From the NCBI GenBank assembly GCA_937901695.1, contig CALDJN010000407.1:1-16849 (forward strand): 16,849 bases of DNA. The letters are read 5' to 3'. The position numbers were made by a program, and so were the translations under genes. The notes below the pieces were generated by a model. That model did no database searches. It saw only the letters and a list, made by a program, of their open reading frames with translations, and had not been told where the DNA came from. This document shows, piece after piece, positions 5,978 through 13,260 of this stretch; position 1 is the stretch's first letter; each line of letters begins with the position of its first letter. The stretch comes from an uncultured Anaerocolumna sp. GTDB lineage: Bacteria; Bacillota; Clostridia; Lachnospirales; Lachnospiraceae.

Positions 5978-8635
5978 ATGGAGAAAAAGATAGTATTAAT
6001 AGATGGGCATAGTATATTAAACAGAGCATTCTATGGGTTGCCAAATATGACTAATTCAGAAGGGCTTCACACTAATGCAGTATTAGGATTTCTAAATATT
6101 ATGTTTAAAATTTTAGACGAAGAGAAACCAGAATATCTTACAGTTGCCTTTGATGTGAATAAGCCAACCTTCCGTCATGAAATGTTTCAGGACTATAAAG
6201 GAACAAGAAAGTCTATGCCTGAAGAATTAAGAGAACAGGTATCTATTATGAAAGATGTATTAAAAGCAATGGGTGTAAATATAGTGGAGAAACCCGGATT
6301 TGAAGCAGATGATGTATTAGGTACCATGGCAATGACTTGTGAAAAAGAAGGATATAATGTATCCCTTGTATCTGGTGACCGTGATTTATTACAGTTGGCT
6401 ACAGATAAGATTAAAATTCGAATTCCGAAAACCAAAATGAGTGGTACTGAAGTAGAGAATTATAACACGACAGATGTAATTGAGAAATACGGTGTTACTC
6501 CAAAGCAATTTATTGATTTGAAAGGTCTAATGGGAGATACTGCAGATAACATTCCGGGAGTTCCGGGAATTGGCGAGAAAACGGCAACTAAAATCATTAC
6601 CCAATTCGATTCTATAGAAAATGCCTATGTACATGTAGATGAAATTACTCCAAATAAAGCAAAAGAAGCGTTAAAGAATCATTATGATTTGGCTGTATTA
6701 AGTAAAACTTTAGCTACGATTAAAACGGATTGTGATATTAACTTTAATATTTCCGATGCAGAGATAAAAAATCTAACTAACGAAGAAGCCTTTGTCTATT
6801 TTAAAAGACTGGAATTTAAAAATTTAATTAGCCGCTTTCAAGTAGATGTAAGTCATAATGAAGGAGTAGAAAAATCATTTAAAATAATAACGGATTTTGT
6901 AGAGGCAGAAAATACATTTAATAAAATATTATCACAAAAGACGAATTCTGGTACCTTGGTTGTAGGATTACAGTTAATCCGTGAGGGTAGTACCATACTT
7001 GGTATCAGCCTTACATTTGGTGAGAAGGATATTTATTTTATTCAAGCAGCAGGCTTAATTACAGCTGCTTATTTACAGGATAAAGTGAAAAGTCTAATTG
7101 ATCATAAGTGCTTGATTGCAACTAATAATTTAAAATCTCAACTGGATTTTATTTTAGCTAATGAAAAAGATCAGGTTGTAGATCTTGGTATAGGGGCTTA
7201 TTTACTAAATCCATTAAAAAGTACCTACCATTATGATGATATTGCAAAAGATTTCCTAAATCTTATTATTCCTAATGAATCAGAACTTTTTGGAAAGCTG
7301 TCTTTAGAAAAAGCAATGGACAGCAGTCCGGAAGAGTTTAAGAATTTTTGCTGTTATCAGGGCTATGTAAATTATCTGGGCTATGATAAGCTAATGAAAG
7401 CCTTAAAAGATACTAATATGGAGCAATTGTTCAGAGAAATTGAAATGCCATTAGTATTTACCTTATTTGATATGGAACAACGTGGTATCCAAGTCAATGA
7501 GGGTGAATTAAAGGTTTATAGCGAAAGAATCGGTGTTAAAATAGCACAGCTTGAAAAAGATATATTTGAACTTTCCGGTGAAGAATTTAATATCAGTTCT
7601 CCAAAACAATTAGGTGTTATATTATTTGAAAAATTAAGGCTTCCATTTGGAAAGAAGACGAAAACCGGTTATTCTACTTCTGCTGATATACTTGAGAAAT
7701 TAGCTGATGAACACCCTATTGTTTCTTTAGTGTTAGAATACAGACAGCTAACTAAGCTAAAGTCTACTTATGCAGATGGATTAACTGCTTATATAAGTGA
7801 AGATAAAAGAATTCATGGTAAGTTCCATCAAACCATTGCAGCAACAGGCAGAATTTCCAGTACAGATCCTAACCTACAAAACATTCCTATCCGTATGGAA
7901 CTTGGCAGGGAAATTCGTAAGGCATTTATACCAAAAGAAGGCTATATCTTTGTAGATGCGGATTATTCTCAGATCGAATTACGAGTACTTGCCCATATGT
8001 CGGGAGATAAGAAATTAATTGCCGCTTATAATGAAGCTCAGGATATCCATAGGATTACAGCTTCTCAAGTATTCCATACTCCTTTAGATGAGGTTACTCC
8101 TTTACAAAGAAGCAACGCAAAAGCAGTTAATTTTGGTATTGTATATGGAATCAGTTCTTTTGGGTTAGGTCAGGGTTTAAATATCTCAAGGAAAGAAGCG
8201 GAAAGCTATATTAATAAATACTTTGAGACCTATCCAAGGGTTAAGAACTTCCTTGATGGACTGGTAGCTGATGCAAAAAAAGATGGATATGTTACTACTA
8301 TGTTTGGTAGAAGAAGACCGATTCCAGAATTATCATCTTCAAACTTTATGCAGCGTTCCTTTGGTGAAAGAGTGGCTATGAATTCTCCAATTCAAGGAAC
8401 AGCAGCAGATATTATTAAAATTGCCATGATTCATGTAAACCAGAAATTAAAGGAACTGAATATGAGGTCCAGATTGATTTTACAAATTCACGATGAATTA
8501 TTAGTTGAGGCACATGAGGAAGAAAAAGAACAGGTTATTGCAATCTTAAAGGAAGAAATGCAGAACGCTGCTGCGTTAAGTATACCTTTAGATGTGGATG
8601 TAAATATTGGTAGGGATTGGTATGAAGCTAAGTAA
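5978..8635 (+). CDS. polA: DNA polymerase I
   Basis: An 885-residue polymerase that fills gaps in repair and replaces Okazaki primers. The ATG at 5978 follows GAGGAG. The N-terminal 5' nuclease carries its acidic residues: Asp9 (IDGHS), EADD at 109-112, SGDRD at 132-136, and GDTADNIPG from about 186, followed by a helix-hairpin-helix (GVPGIGEKTA). The polymerase domain has motif A (DYSQIELR, Asp662), the O-helix motif B (Arg711, Lys715, Phe719, Tyr723) and motif C (IHDELLVE, Asp839). Phe719 matches E. coli Phe762. The middle domain (about 300-470) corresponds to the proofreading exonuclease. At the place of the DxE metal-binding motif the sequence reads VVGLQ (328-332), so proofreading is probably lost, as in Taq and Bacillus Pol I. 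The length is normal for Clostridia. It sits between the zf-HC2 gene and coaE. Confidence 0.98.
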   Translation: MEKKIVLIDGHSILNRAFYGLPNMTNSEGLHTNAVLGFLNIMFKILDEEKPEYLTVAFDVNKPTFRHEMFQDYKGTRKSMPEELREQVSIMKDVLKAMGVNIVEKPGFEADDVLGTMAMTCEKEGYNVSLVSGDRDLLQLATDKIKIRIPKTKMSGTEVENYNTTDVIEKYGVTPKQFIDLKGLMGDTADNIPGVPGIGEKTATKIITQFDSIENAYVHVDEITPNKAKEALKNHYDLAVLSKTLATIKTDCDINFNISDAEIKNLTNEEAFVYFKRLEFKNLISRFQVDVSHNEGVEKSFKIITDFVEAENTFNKILSQKTNSGTLVVGLQLIREGSTILGISLTFGEKDIYFIQAAGLITAAYLQDKVKSLIDHKCLIATNNLKSQLDFILANEKDQVVDLGIGAYLLNPLKSTYHYDDIAKDFLNLIIPNESELFGKLSLEKAMDSSPEEFKNFCCYQGYVNYLGYDKLMKALKDTNMEQLFREIEMPLVFTLFDMEQRGIQVNEGELKVYSERIGVKIAQLEKDIFELSGEEFNISSPKQLGVILFEKLRLPFGKKTKTGYSTSADILEKLADEHPIVSLVLEYRQLTKLKSTYADGLTAYISEDKRIHGKFHQTIAATGRISSTDPNLQNIPIRMELGREIRKAFIPKEGYIFVDADYSQIELRVLAHMSGDKKLIAAYNEAQDIHRITASQVFHTPLDEVTPLQRSNAKAVNFGIVYGISSFGLGQGLNISRKEAESYINKYFETYPRVKNFLDGLVADAKKDGYVTTMFGRRRPIPELSSSNFMQRSFGERVAMNSPIQGTAADIIKIAMIHVNQKLKELNMRSRLILQIHDELLVEAHEEEKEQVIAILKEEMQNAAALSIPLDVDVNIGRDWYEAK

Positions 8636-8636
8636 T

Positions 8637-8740
8637 GATTGGTGCCAGGCACCAATCGGTCGAATCGGTGTCAGGCACCTAAAGGAGCCAGACACCTGCC
8701 AGACACCTAAAACGGTGCCTGACACCGATAGGGAAACACC
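8637..8740. repeat. Cluster of GGTGTCAGGCACC-type palindromic repeats between polA and coaE
   Basis: Beginning two bases after the polA stop, about 100 bp hold at least five related 11-13-bp units. The first is a perfect palindrome (GATTGGTGCC, centre A, GGCACCAATC; 8637-8657). GGTGTCAGGCACC follows at 8667-8679, then GGAGCCAGACACC (8684-8696), TGCCAGACACC (8697-8707), GGTGCCTGACACC (8714-8726), and a decayed remnant GGGAAACACC (8731-8740). The second and fifth units with flanks form a perfect 16-bp inverted repeat (8664-8679 against 8714-8729) around a 34-nt loop. The block is far more GC-rich than its surroundings. It resembles REP/BIME-type interspersed elements. There is no T run, so it is not a classical terminator. 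Confidence 0.88.
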
Positions 8741-8761
8741 GAAAGGAGGTTATATACATAG

Positions 8762-9358
8762 ATGAAAGTCATAGGTATTACCGGAGGAGTTGGCAGTGGC
8801 AAATCCACCATAACGGATATATTAAAAGATAGATATAATGCGTTTGTAATAAGCACGGACCATGTAGCCCATATATTAATGGAAAAGGGTAATATTTCAT
8901 ATAATCTAATCCTAGAGAATTTTGGTGAAAAAATTTTGGATCAAGAAGGGAATATAGACCGAAAAGTGCTAGGTTCTATTGTTTATACCAAATCAGATAA
9001 GTTAGAATTGCTAAATAGCCTAACTCATCCTTATGTCATGAAGTATGTCTTAGATGTTATTGAAGAGAAGCGAAATGAAAATGTTGAACTTTTATGTGTA
9101 GAAACTGCACTCCCTAAAGCAGCAGGGCTTAGTGGCTTTTGCGATGAGATTTGGTATATATATGTACCGGAAGATGCAAGAAGAGAAAGACTGCAAAAGT
9201 CTAGAAATTATACAAATGAGAAAATTGATAGTATCTTTTCCAATCAAATTAAGGAGAATGAGTATAAAGAGGTTAGTACTCGTATTATCGATAACAGCTT
9301 TCCTATAGAAAATGTTGCAAAGCAGATAGAGCTTATATTAAAAAAGCTGCAGAGTTAG
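8762..9358 (+). CDS. coaE: Dephospho-CoA kinase
   Basis: A 198-residue enzyme for the last step of coenzyme A synthesis: ATP-dependent phosphorylation of the ribose 3'-hydroxyl of dephospho-CoA, in the cytoplasm. The P-loop is ITGGVGSGKST (residues 6-16, Lys14), followed by the conserved ISTDHVAH with Asp33. The segment VETALPKAAGLSG and the LID-like region EDARRERLQKSRNY carry arginines that close over ATP. The length is normal. The start at 8762 has AAAGGAGG at 8742-8749, a rather long 12-nt spacing. The neighbourhood polA-coaE is conserved in Firmicutes; fpg/mutM, often between them, is absent here, and its place holds only the palindromic repeats. It is probably transcribed from the polA side. 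Confidence 0.97.
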   Translation: MKVIGITGGVGSGKSTITDILKDRYNAFVISTDHVAHILMEKGNISYNLILENFGEKILDQEGNIDRKVLGSIVYTKSDKLELLNSLTHPYVMKYVLDVIEEKRNENVELLCVETALPKAAGLSGFCDEIWYIYVPEDARRERLQKSRNYTNEKIDSIFSNQIKENEYKEVSTRIIDNSFPIENVAKQIELILKKLQS

Positions 9359-9387
9359 AACTGGTACTAGTGAAATTAGTAAGATTA

Positions 9388-9396
9388 TGGTATAAT
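9388..9396 (+). promoter_or_regulatory. Extended -10 promoter of the FtsA-like gene
   Basis: TGG directly followed by a perfect TATAAT (9391-9396) makes an extended -10 element. The -35 region is poor, as is common for this promoter type. It predicts a start near 9403, about 26 nt before the ATG at 9429. Confidence 0.6.
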
Positions 9397-9428
9397 AGAC
9401 GCAATATAAATGATATGGGGGCTTCCGT

Positions 9429-11651
9429 ATGGAATACATAAGATATCCAGAGCATTTAGTATTTGGTTTAGATATTGGTACTAGGAGCGTGGTAGGTACA
9501 GTTGGATATAGAGAGAATAATAACAATTTTATAGTTGTTGCACAATATATGAAAGAGCATGAAACAAGAGCCATGATTGATGGTCAGATTCATGATATTA
9601 ATAAAGTAGCTGATGTTATCAGAACGGTTAAGAGCCAGTTAGAGCAACAGGTTGGCAGAAAATTAACGGATGTATGTATTGCAGCAGCTGGCAGAATCCT
9701 AAAAACCGTAGCTGTTAAGGCAGAATATGAATTCCCAAGTGAAACTGTGGTAAATGAAGAACATATCCATTCTTTGGATTTAATCGGTGTAGAAAAAGCA
9801 TATGATACCATTCGTGAAGAATTAAAATCTGAACATATTCATTATTACTGTGTAGGTTACTCTGTAGTACGTTATTATTTAAATGATTATACTATACTAA
9901 ATCTGGAAGGTCATAAAGCAAATAAAATATCAACCGAATTAATTGCAACTTTCTTACCGGATGAAGTAGTAGACGGATTATATGCTGCAGTTGAAAAGGC
10001 TGGTTTACAGGTAGCAAACTTAACCTTAGAGCCTATAGCGGCAATTAATATTGCAATTCCTGACAAATTTCGATTGTTAAACATTGCTTTGGTGGATGTG
10101 GGAGCAGGAACTTCTGATATTTCTATTACCAAGGATGGAAGTATTACGGCATATGGAATGATTCCTTATGCAGGAGACGAAATTACTGAAACCATTTTGC
10201 AAAAGTATTTGGTGGAATTTAACGAAGCAGAAGCAATGAAAATGGCATGCCTTAGAAAAAAGAATATAACCTTTAAAGATATTATGGGAATTAAACATAA
10301 GATTACTTCCCAGGAACTTTTAGAATCTATCGATGATAGCATTGGTAAAATAACTAGTTCCATTGCAGATAAAATAATAGAATTAAATGGTGGCAAATCC
10401 GTAAGTGCTGTATTTGTAGTTGGTGGGGGCGGCAAAATTCCTGGTTTCGTTAGCCGTTTGGCAGAGTATTTAGAGCTTCCTTATGAACGAGTGGCATTAC
10501 GTGGCGAAGAGGTATTGCAGGAAGTTACTTTCGTACAGGAAAACATCAAGAAGGATCCATTGTTAGTAACCCCTATCGGTATTTGCTTAAATTTCTATGA
10601 CCAAAAGAATAATTTTATCTTTGTAAATGTAAATGGAGAACGTATTAAATTATACGATAATAATAAATTAACCATTGTAGACGCAGCTTTACAAGTAGGT
10701 TTTCCTAACGAAAAGCTATTTCCAAGGCGAGGTAAAACCATTCATTATACTCTTGGTGGAACAAAGCGTATGGTTCGTGGAGAACTGGGAGAAGCAGCTG
10801 TTATAAAGCTGAATGGTGAAACTGTTGGCATTAGCCATCCAATTGAACAAAATGATAAAATAGAGATTATAGAATCTACTGTAGGCAGTGATGCCATTTA
10901 TACCGTAAGTCAGCTTCCGGAATATAGTGGGGCTATTTCCATTGTGTTTAACGGACAAACTATACAGTGCCCTAAATTTGTGTTAGCCAACAAGAAATTA
11001 GTGTCTGGTTTTTATAATATTCAAGATAATGATGAAATTGAGATTTTGAACTATTATACCCTGGAGCAAATTCTTGAATTTATGGACTTGGAATTCAAAG
11101 AAACCATTCTGGTAAATAATAGGGCAGGCGCTTTAGACGATAAAATATATGATAACTTTTCAATTGAGTATGAATTGCCGGAAGATACTTACAAAGAGGA
11201 GCATAGCCCTAATTATTCCACTTCTCATGAATGGGAGTATTCTTCTGATAAGGGACATGATAAAAAAGATTCGTCAGGAATAAAATCAGATTCCAATAGA
11301 ATAAAGCCGGATATATCAGGAATGAGTTCAGAATCCAAAAGAATGAAAGGAAACCAATTGATTTCAGATACAAACAGTGTTAGTAAAATTAATAATAATA
11401 GTAATAATCTCAATAATATAAATGCATCAGGTATTCAAGGGATTAGGGATATTCATATAACAGTCAATGGGGAAAGTTTAAAATTATCCAAAAAACAAAA
11501 CTACATATTTGTCGATATATTTGATTTTTATCCTTTTGATTTATCTATTTTAGGAGGTTCTAAACTGATTACAACTATTAATGGTGAACAGGCAGAGTTT
11601 ACATCACCATTAAAGGATGGAGATGTAGTAGAATTATACTGGAAAGCCTAA
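9429..11651 (+). CDS. FtsA-like actin-family ATPase with C-terminal beta-grasp-like extensions
   Basis: A 740-residue protein, much longer than FtsA (about 420). GGGGG at 9417-9421 precedes the ATG at 9429. The core shows the actin/Hsp70 nucleotide motifs: phosphate-1 FGLDIGTRSVVGTVGY (Asp15), phosphate-2 LVDVGAGTSDISI (Asp223) and adenosine motif VFVVGGGGKIPGF (Gly332 onward). The insertion between phosphate-1 and phosphate-2 contains an FtsA-type SHS2 region. After about residue 400 come segments with the beta-grasp pattern 'VNGE...DGD.IEI': about 438-485 (VIKLNGETVG, NDKIEIIES), about 501-540 (SIVFNGQTIQC, NDEIEILNY), and the C-terminus 675-740 (IHITVNGESL, LKDGDVVELYW). A Ser/Asn/Lys-rich linker spans about 590-674. 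No C-terminal amphipathic membrane helix is visible. It probably acts in cell division or shape as an actin-like filament former or scaffold. It should not be assumed to be the canonical FtsA. Confidence 0.85.
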   Translation: MEYIRYPEHLVFGLDIGTRSVVGTVGYRENNNNFIVVAQYMKEHETRAMIDGQIHDINKVADVIRTVKSQLEQQVGRKLTDVCIAAAGRILKTVAVKAEYEFPSETVVNEEHIHSLDLIGVEKAYDTIREELKSEHIHYYCVGYSVVRYYLNDYTILNLEGHKANKISTELIATFLPDEVVDGLYAAVEKAGLQVANLTLEPIAAINIAIPDKFRLLNIALVDVGAGTSDISITKDGSITAYGMIPYAGDEITETILQKYLVEFNEAEAMKMACLRKKNITFKDIMGIKHKITSQELLESIDDSIGKITSSIADKIIELNGGKSVSAVFVVGGGGKIPGFVSRLAEYLELPYERVALRGEEVLQEVTFVQENIKKDPLLVTPIGICLNFYDQKNNFIFVNVNGERIKLYDNNKLTIVDAALQVGFPNEKLFPRRGKTIHYTLGGTKRMVRGELGEAAVIKLNGETVGISHPIEQNDKIEIIESTVGSDAIYTVSQLPEYSGAISIVFNGQTIQCPKFVLANKKLVSGFYNIQDNDEIEILNYYTLEQILEFMDLEFKETILVNNRAGALDDKIYDNFSIEYELPEDTYKEEHSPNYSTSHEWEYSSDKGHDKKDSSGIKSDSNRIKPDISGMSSESKRMKGNQLISDTNSVSKINNNSNNLNNINASGIQGIRDIHITVNGESLKLSKKQNYIFVDIFDFYPFDLSILGGSKLITTINGEQAEFTSPLKDGDVVELYWKA

Positions 11652-11759
11652 AACTGACGGGGTTAATCTTATTTAGCCCCATTAGGGAAAGTCACTAGGT
11701 GGGATTGGGATACAATTGGTGTGAAAATGAAAATAGACAGGGAATGTTAAGGAAAAGTA

Positions 11760-11787
11760 TTGACAAATTCTTTGGAATGGGTAATAC
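11760..11787 (+). promoter_or_regulatory. Promoter of the yycJ-like gene
   Basis: A perfect TTGACA (11760-11765), a 16-nt spacer and TAATAC (11782-11787). A second TTGACA at 11789-11794 has no partner -10 before the start codon. Confidence 0.65.
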
Positions 11788-11818
11788 TTTGACATTATAA
11801 AATGCTTAGGAGGTACTT

Positions 11819-12616
11819 ATGAATTTATGCAGTTTATCGAGTGGCAGTAGTGGGAATTGTACCTTTGTTGGCAATAAAAACACAAAATTACTAGTGGACG
11901 CAGGTATTAGCGGCAAGAAAATAGAGAATGGACTAAACAGTATAGATGTTCACCCAGACGAGATTCAAGGAATCTTGATAACCCATGAACATGCAGACCA
12001 TATTATGGGATTAGGAGTTATTGCCAGAAGATATAATACTCCCATATATGGAACAGCAGAAACCATTAATGCAATACTTCGAATGAAGAATATTGGCCGT
12101 ATAGGAGAAGACTTATTACATTATGTGGTTCCGGACAGGTCATTTCAAATTAATGATATAACAGTAGAACCATTTTCTACTTCACATGATGCTTCTAATC
12201 CAGTTTGTTATACATTTCAATCAGAGGGTCATAAAGTAGGAATGGCAACCGATTTGGGAAAATATGATGATTATATCATCTCTAAATTGGCTGCTTCTGA
12301 GATTCTTTTATTAGAGGCAAATCATGATGTTAATATGTTAATGGTAGGTGGATATCCATATTATTTAAAGCAAAGAATATTAGGAGACAGAGGGCATTTG
12401 TCCAATGACTATTCTGCAAAATTACTTTGTAAGCTAATCCATAATAAATTAAAACACATTACATTAGCACATTTAAGTAAAGATAATAATTATGAAGAGT
12501 TGGCTTATGAAACTGTAAGAGTGGAGCTAAATCAATATATCAATGATAAAACATCTGGGAAAATTCTTAGTGTAGCAAAAAGAGATGTAGTATCTGAAAT
12601 GTTATCTACTACTTAA
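11819..12616 (+). CDS. yycJ: MBL-fold metallo-hydrolase, YycJ/WalJ family
   Basis: A 265-residue protein; AGGAGG (11808-11813) lies 5 nt before the ATG at 11819. The opening MNLCSLSSGSSGNC and LLVDAGIS (Asp27) are the hallmark of the YycJ/WalJ branch of the metallo-beta-lactamase fold. The metal site is THEHADH (His56, His58, Asp60, His61). Further metal or active-site regions are STSHDASNP, GMATDLG and LEANHD, and GHLSND follows later. The family acts on nucleic acids: Bacillus anthracis YycJ has been reported as a 5' exonuclease linked to mismatch repair, and in Bacillus the gene sits with walRK. Here there is no walRK, so the gene is a stand-alone unit with its own promoter. The length matches the family, so the repeat-rich stretch after the stop is not needed for the fold. 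Confidence 0.9.
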   Translation: MNLCSLSSGSSGNCTFVGNKNTKLLVDAGISGKKIENGLNSIDVHPDEIQGILITHEHADHIMGLGVIARRYNTPIYGTAETINAILRMKNIGRIGEDLLHYVVPDRSFQINDITVEPFSTSHDASNPVCYTFQSEGHKVGMATDLGKYDDYIISKLAASEILLLEANHDVNMLMVGGYPYYLKQRILGDRGHLSNDYSAKLLCKLIHNKLKHITLAHLSKDNNYEELAYETVRVELNQYINDKTSGKILSVAKRDVVSEMLSTT

Positions 12617-12803
12617 AAATATAATAAATTCATCTACAATAAATTCAACTATGATAAATCTGATTATAGTGAAACTAATTATAGTAAATTTAATTATGGT
12701 AAATCTGAATATAGTAAATTTAATATTATAAAACTGATTATAGTAAAACTGTAAAACGGATTATAGTAAATTTAATCATAGTAAAATTGATTATAGTATT
12801 TTA
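12617..12803 (+). repeat. 15-bp degenerate minisatellite following yycJ
   Basis: Directly after the stop codon of the hydrolase gene, about a dozen 15-bp units follow the consensus AATTATAGTAAATTT, with variants such as GATTATAGTAAAACT, AATTATGGTAAATCT and AATCATAGTAAAATT. The first seven units are unbroken. A 1-nt loss near 12725-12731 and a short partial unit at about 12750-12757 shift the later ones. Read in the frame of the hydrolase, the first seven encode pentapeptides KYNKF, IYNKF, NYDKS, DYSET, NYSKF, NYGKS and EYSKF, with the next stop at 12752. There is no CRISPR-like spacer structure. From 12804 to 12889 the sequence is AT-rich without a confident promoter. Confidence 0.88.
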
Positions 12804-12840
12804 TATTACAGGATTATGTAATTAATAGTATTAATTATTT

Positions 12841-12870
12841 AAACATATTGAGTATTAAGCAAACATATTG
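12841..12870 (+). repeat. Direct repeat AAACATATTG upstream of the ACT-domain gene
   Basis: Two perfect 10-bp copies (12841-12850 and 12861-12870) start exactly 20 bp apart, about two helical turns, and end 19 nt before the ATG at 12890. They could be a pair of binding sites for a regulator, or chance in AT-rich DNA. Confidence 0.5.
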
Positions 12871-12889
12871 TATGTAGAATGGAGCCGAA

Positions 12890-13162
12890 ATGAAGAAGAC
12901 AATAATAACCGTAGTAGGAAAAGACAGAGTTGGTATCATTGCCAATATATGTACTTATTTAGCTAACAACAGAGTAAATATTCTGGATATTACCCAAACC
13001 ATAGTTCAGGGATATTTTAATATGATGATGATTGTGGATAGTAATGAATCACCTAAGAATTTTGAGCAGCTTGCGACGGAATTAGAACAAATAGGTGAAG
13101 AAATTGGTGTTATTATTAAAACACAGCATGAAGATATCTTTAATAAAATGCACCGCCTATAG
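12890..13162 (+). CDS. ACT domain protein (UPF0237 family)
   Basis: A 90-residue protein that is a single ACT domain: KKTIITVVGKDRVGIIANIC, then NNRVNILDITQTIVQGYF and a second beta-alpha half. GKDRVGIIA is the ligand-binding turn of ACT domains, which bind amino acids or other small molecules, usually as dimers. GGAG (12881-12884) lies 5 nt before the ATG. The family is commonly paired with a UPF0210 (DUF711) protein, as here, so it is probably its small regulatory partner. The biochemical role of the pair is not established to my knowledge. The terminator downstream overlaps the last codons, so much of the transcript may stop before the partner gene. Confidence 0.92.
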   Translation: MKKTIITVVGKDRVGIIANICTYLANNRVNILDITQTIVQGYFNMMMIVDSNESPKNFEQLATELEQIGEEIGVIIKTQHEDIFNKMHRL

Positions 13163-13178
13163 AAAGTGGTGCTTTTTT
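13150..13178 (+). terminator. Terminator overlapping the end of the ACT-domain gene
   Basis: GCACCGC (13150-13156) pairs with GTGGTGC (13166-13172) around a 9-nt loop containing the stop codon, followed by six T (13173-13178). The stem is partly coding. The seven pairs, one of them G-U, suggest partial rather than complete termination. Confidence 0.75.
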
Positions 13179-13188
13179 GCAAGGTTAG

Positions 13189-13216
13189 GTTGAAAAATAA
13201 AAAGCAATTTTTCAAC
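13189..13216 (+). other. Perfect 10-bp hairpin in the ACT-UPF0210 spacer
   Basis: GTTGAAAAAT (13189-13198) and ATTTTTCAAC (13207-13216) are perfect inverted repeats around AAAAAGCA. A second small hairpin, GTGTGC-TAAA-GCACGC, follows (about 13231-13246), just before the ribosome site AGGAG (13251-13255) of the next gene. No T run follows either one. They may stabilise or fold the leader, or bind a protein dimer. Confidence 0.55.
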
Positions 13217-13260
13217 ATCCTGATTTTTATGTGTGCTAAAGCACGCGGATAGGAGTTAGA

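Noticed and set aside
8637..8740. Rho-independent terminator or riboswitch before coaE
   Set aside because: There is no T run, and the block is made of several copies of one palindromic motif, which fits an interspersed repeat better than a ligand-binding RNA.
9429..11651. Type IV pilus protein PilM
   Set aside because: PilM shares the actin-like fold, but no pilNOQ-type genes are nearby and the length and tail domains differ.
11657..11682. Terminator after the FtsA-like gene (GGGGTTAA ... TTTAGCCCC)
   Set aside because: The stem forms with one G-U pair but no T run follows, so I do not call it.
12617..12803. CRISPR array
   Set aside because: The units are contiguous 15-bp degenerate repeats without unique spacers, and no cas gene is present.
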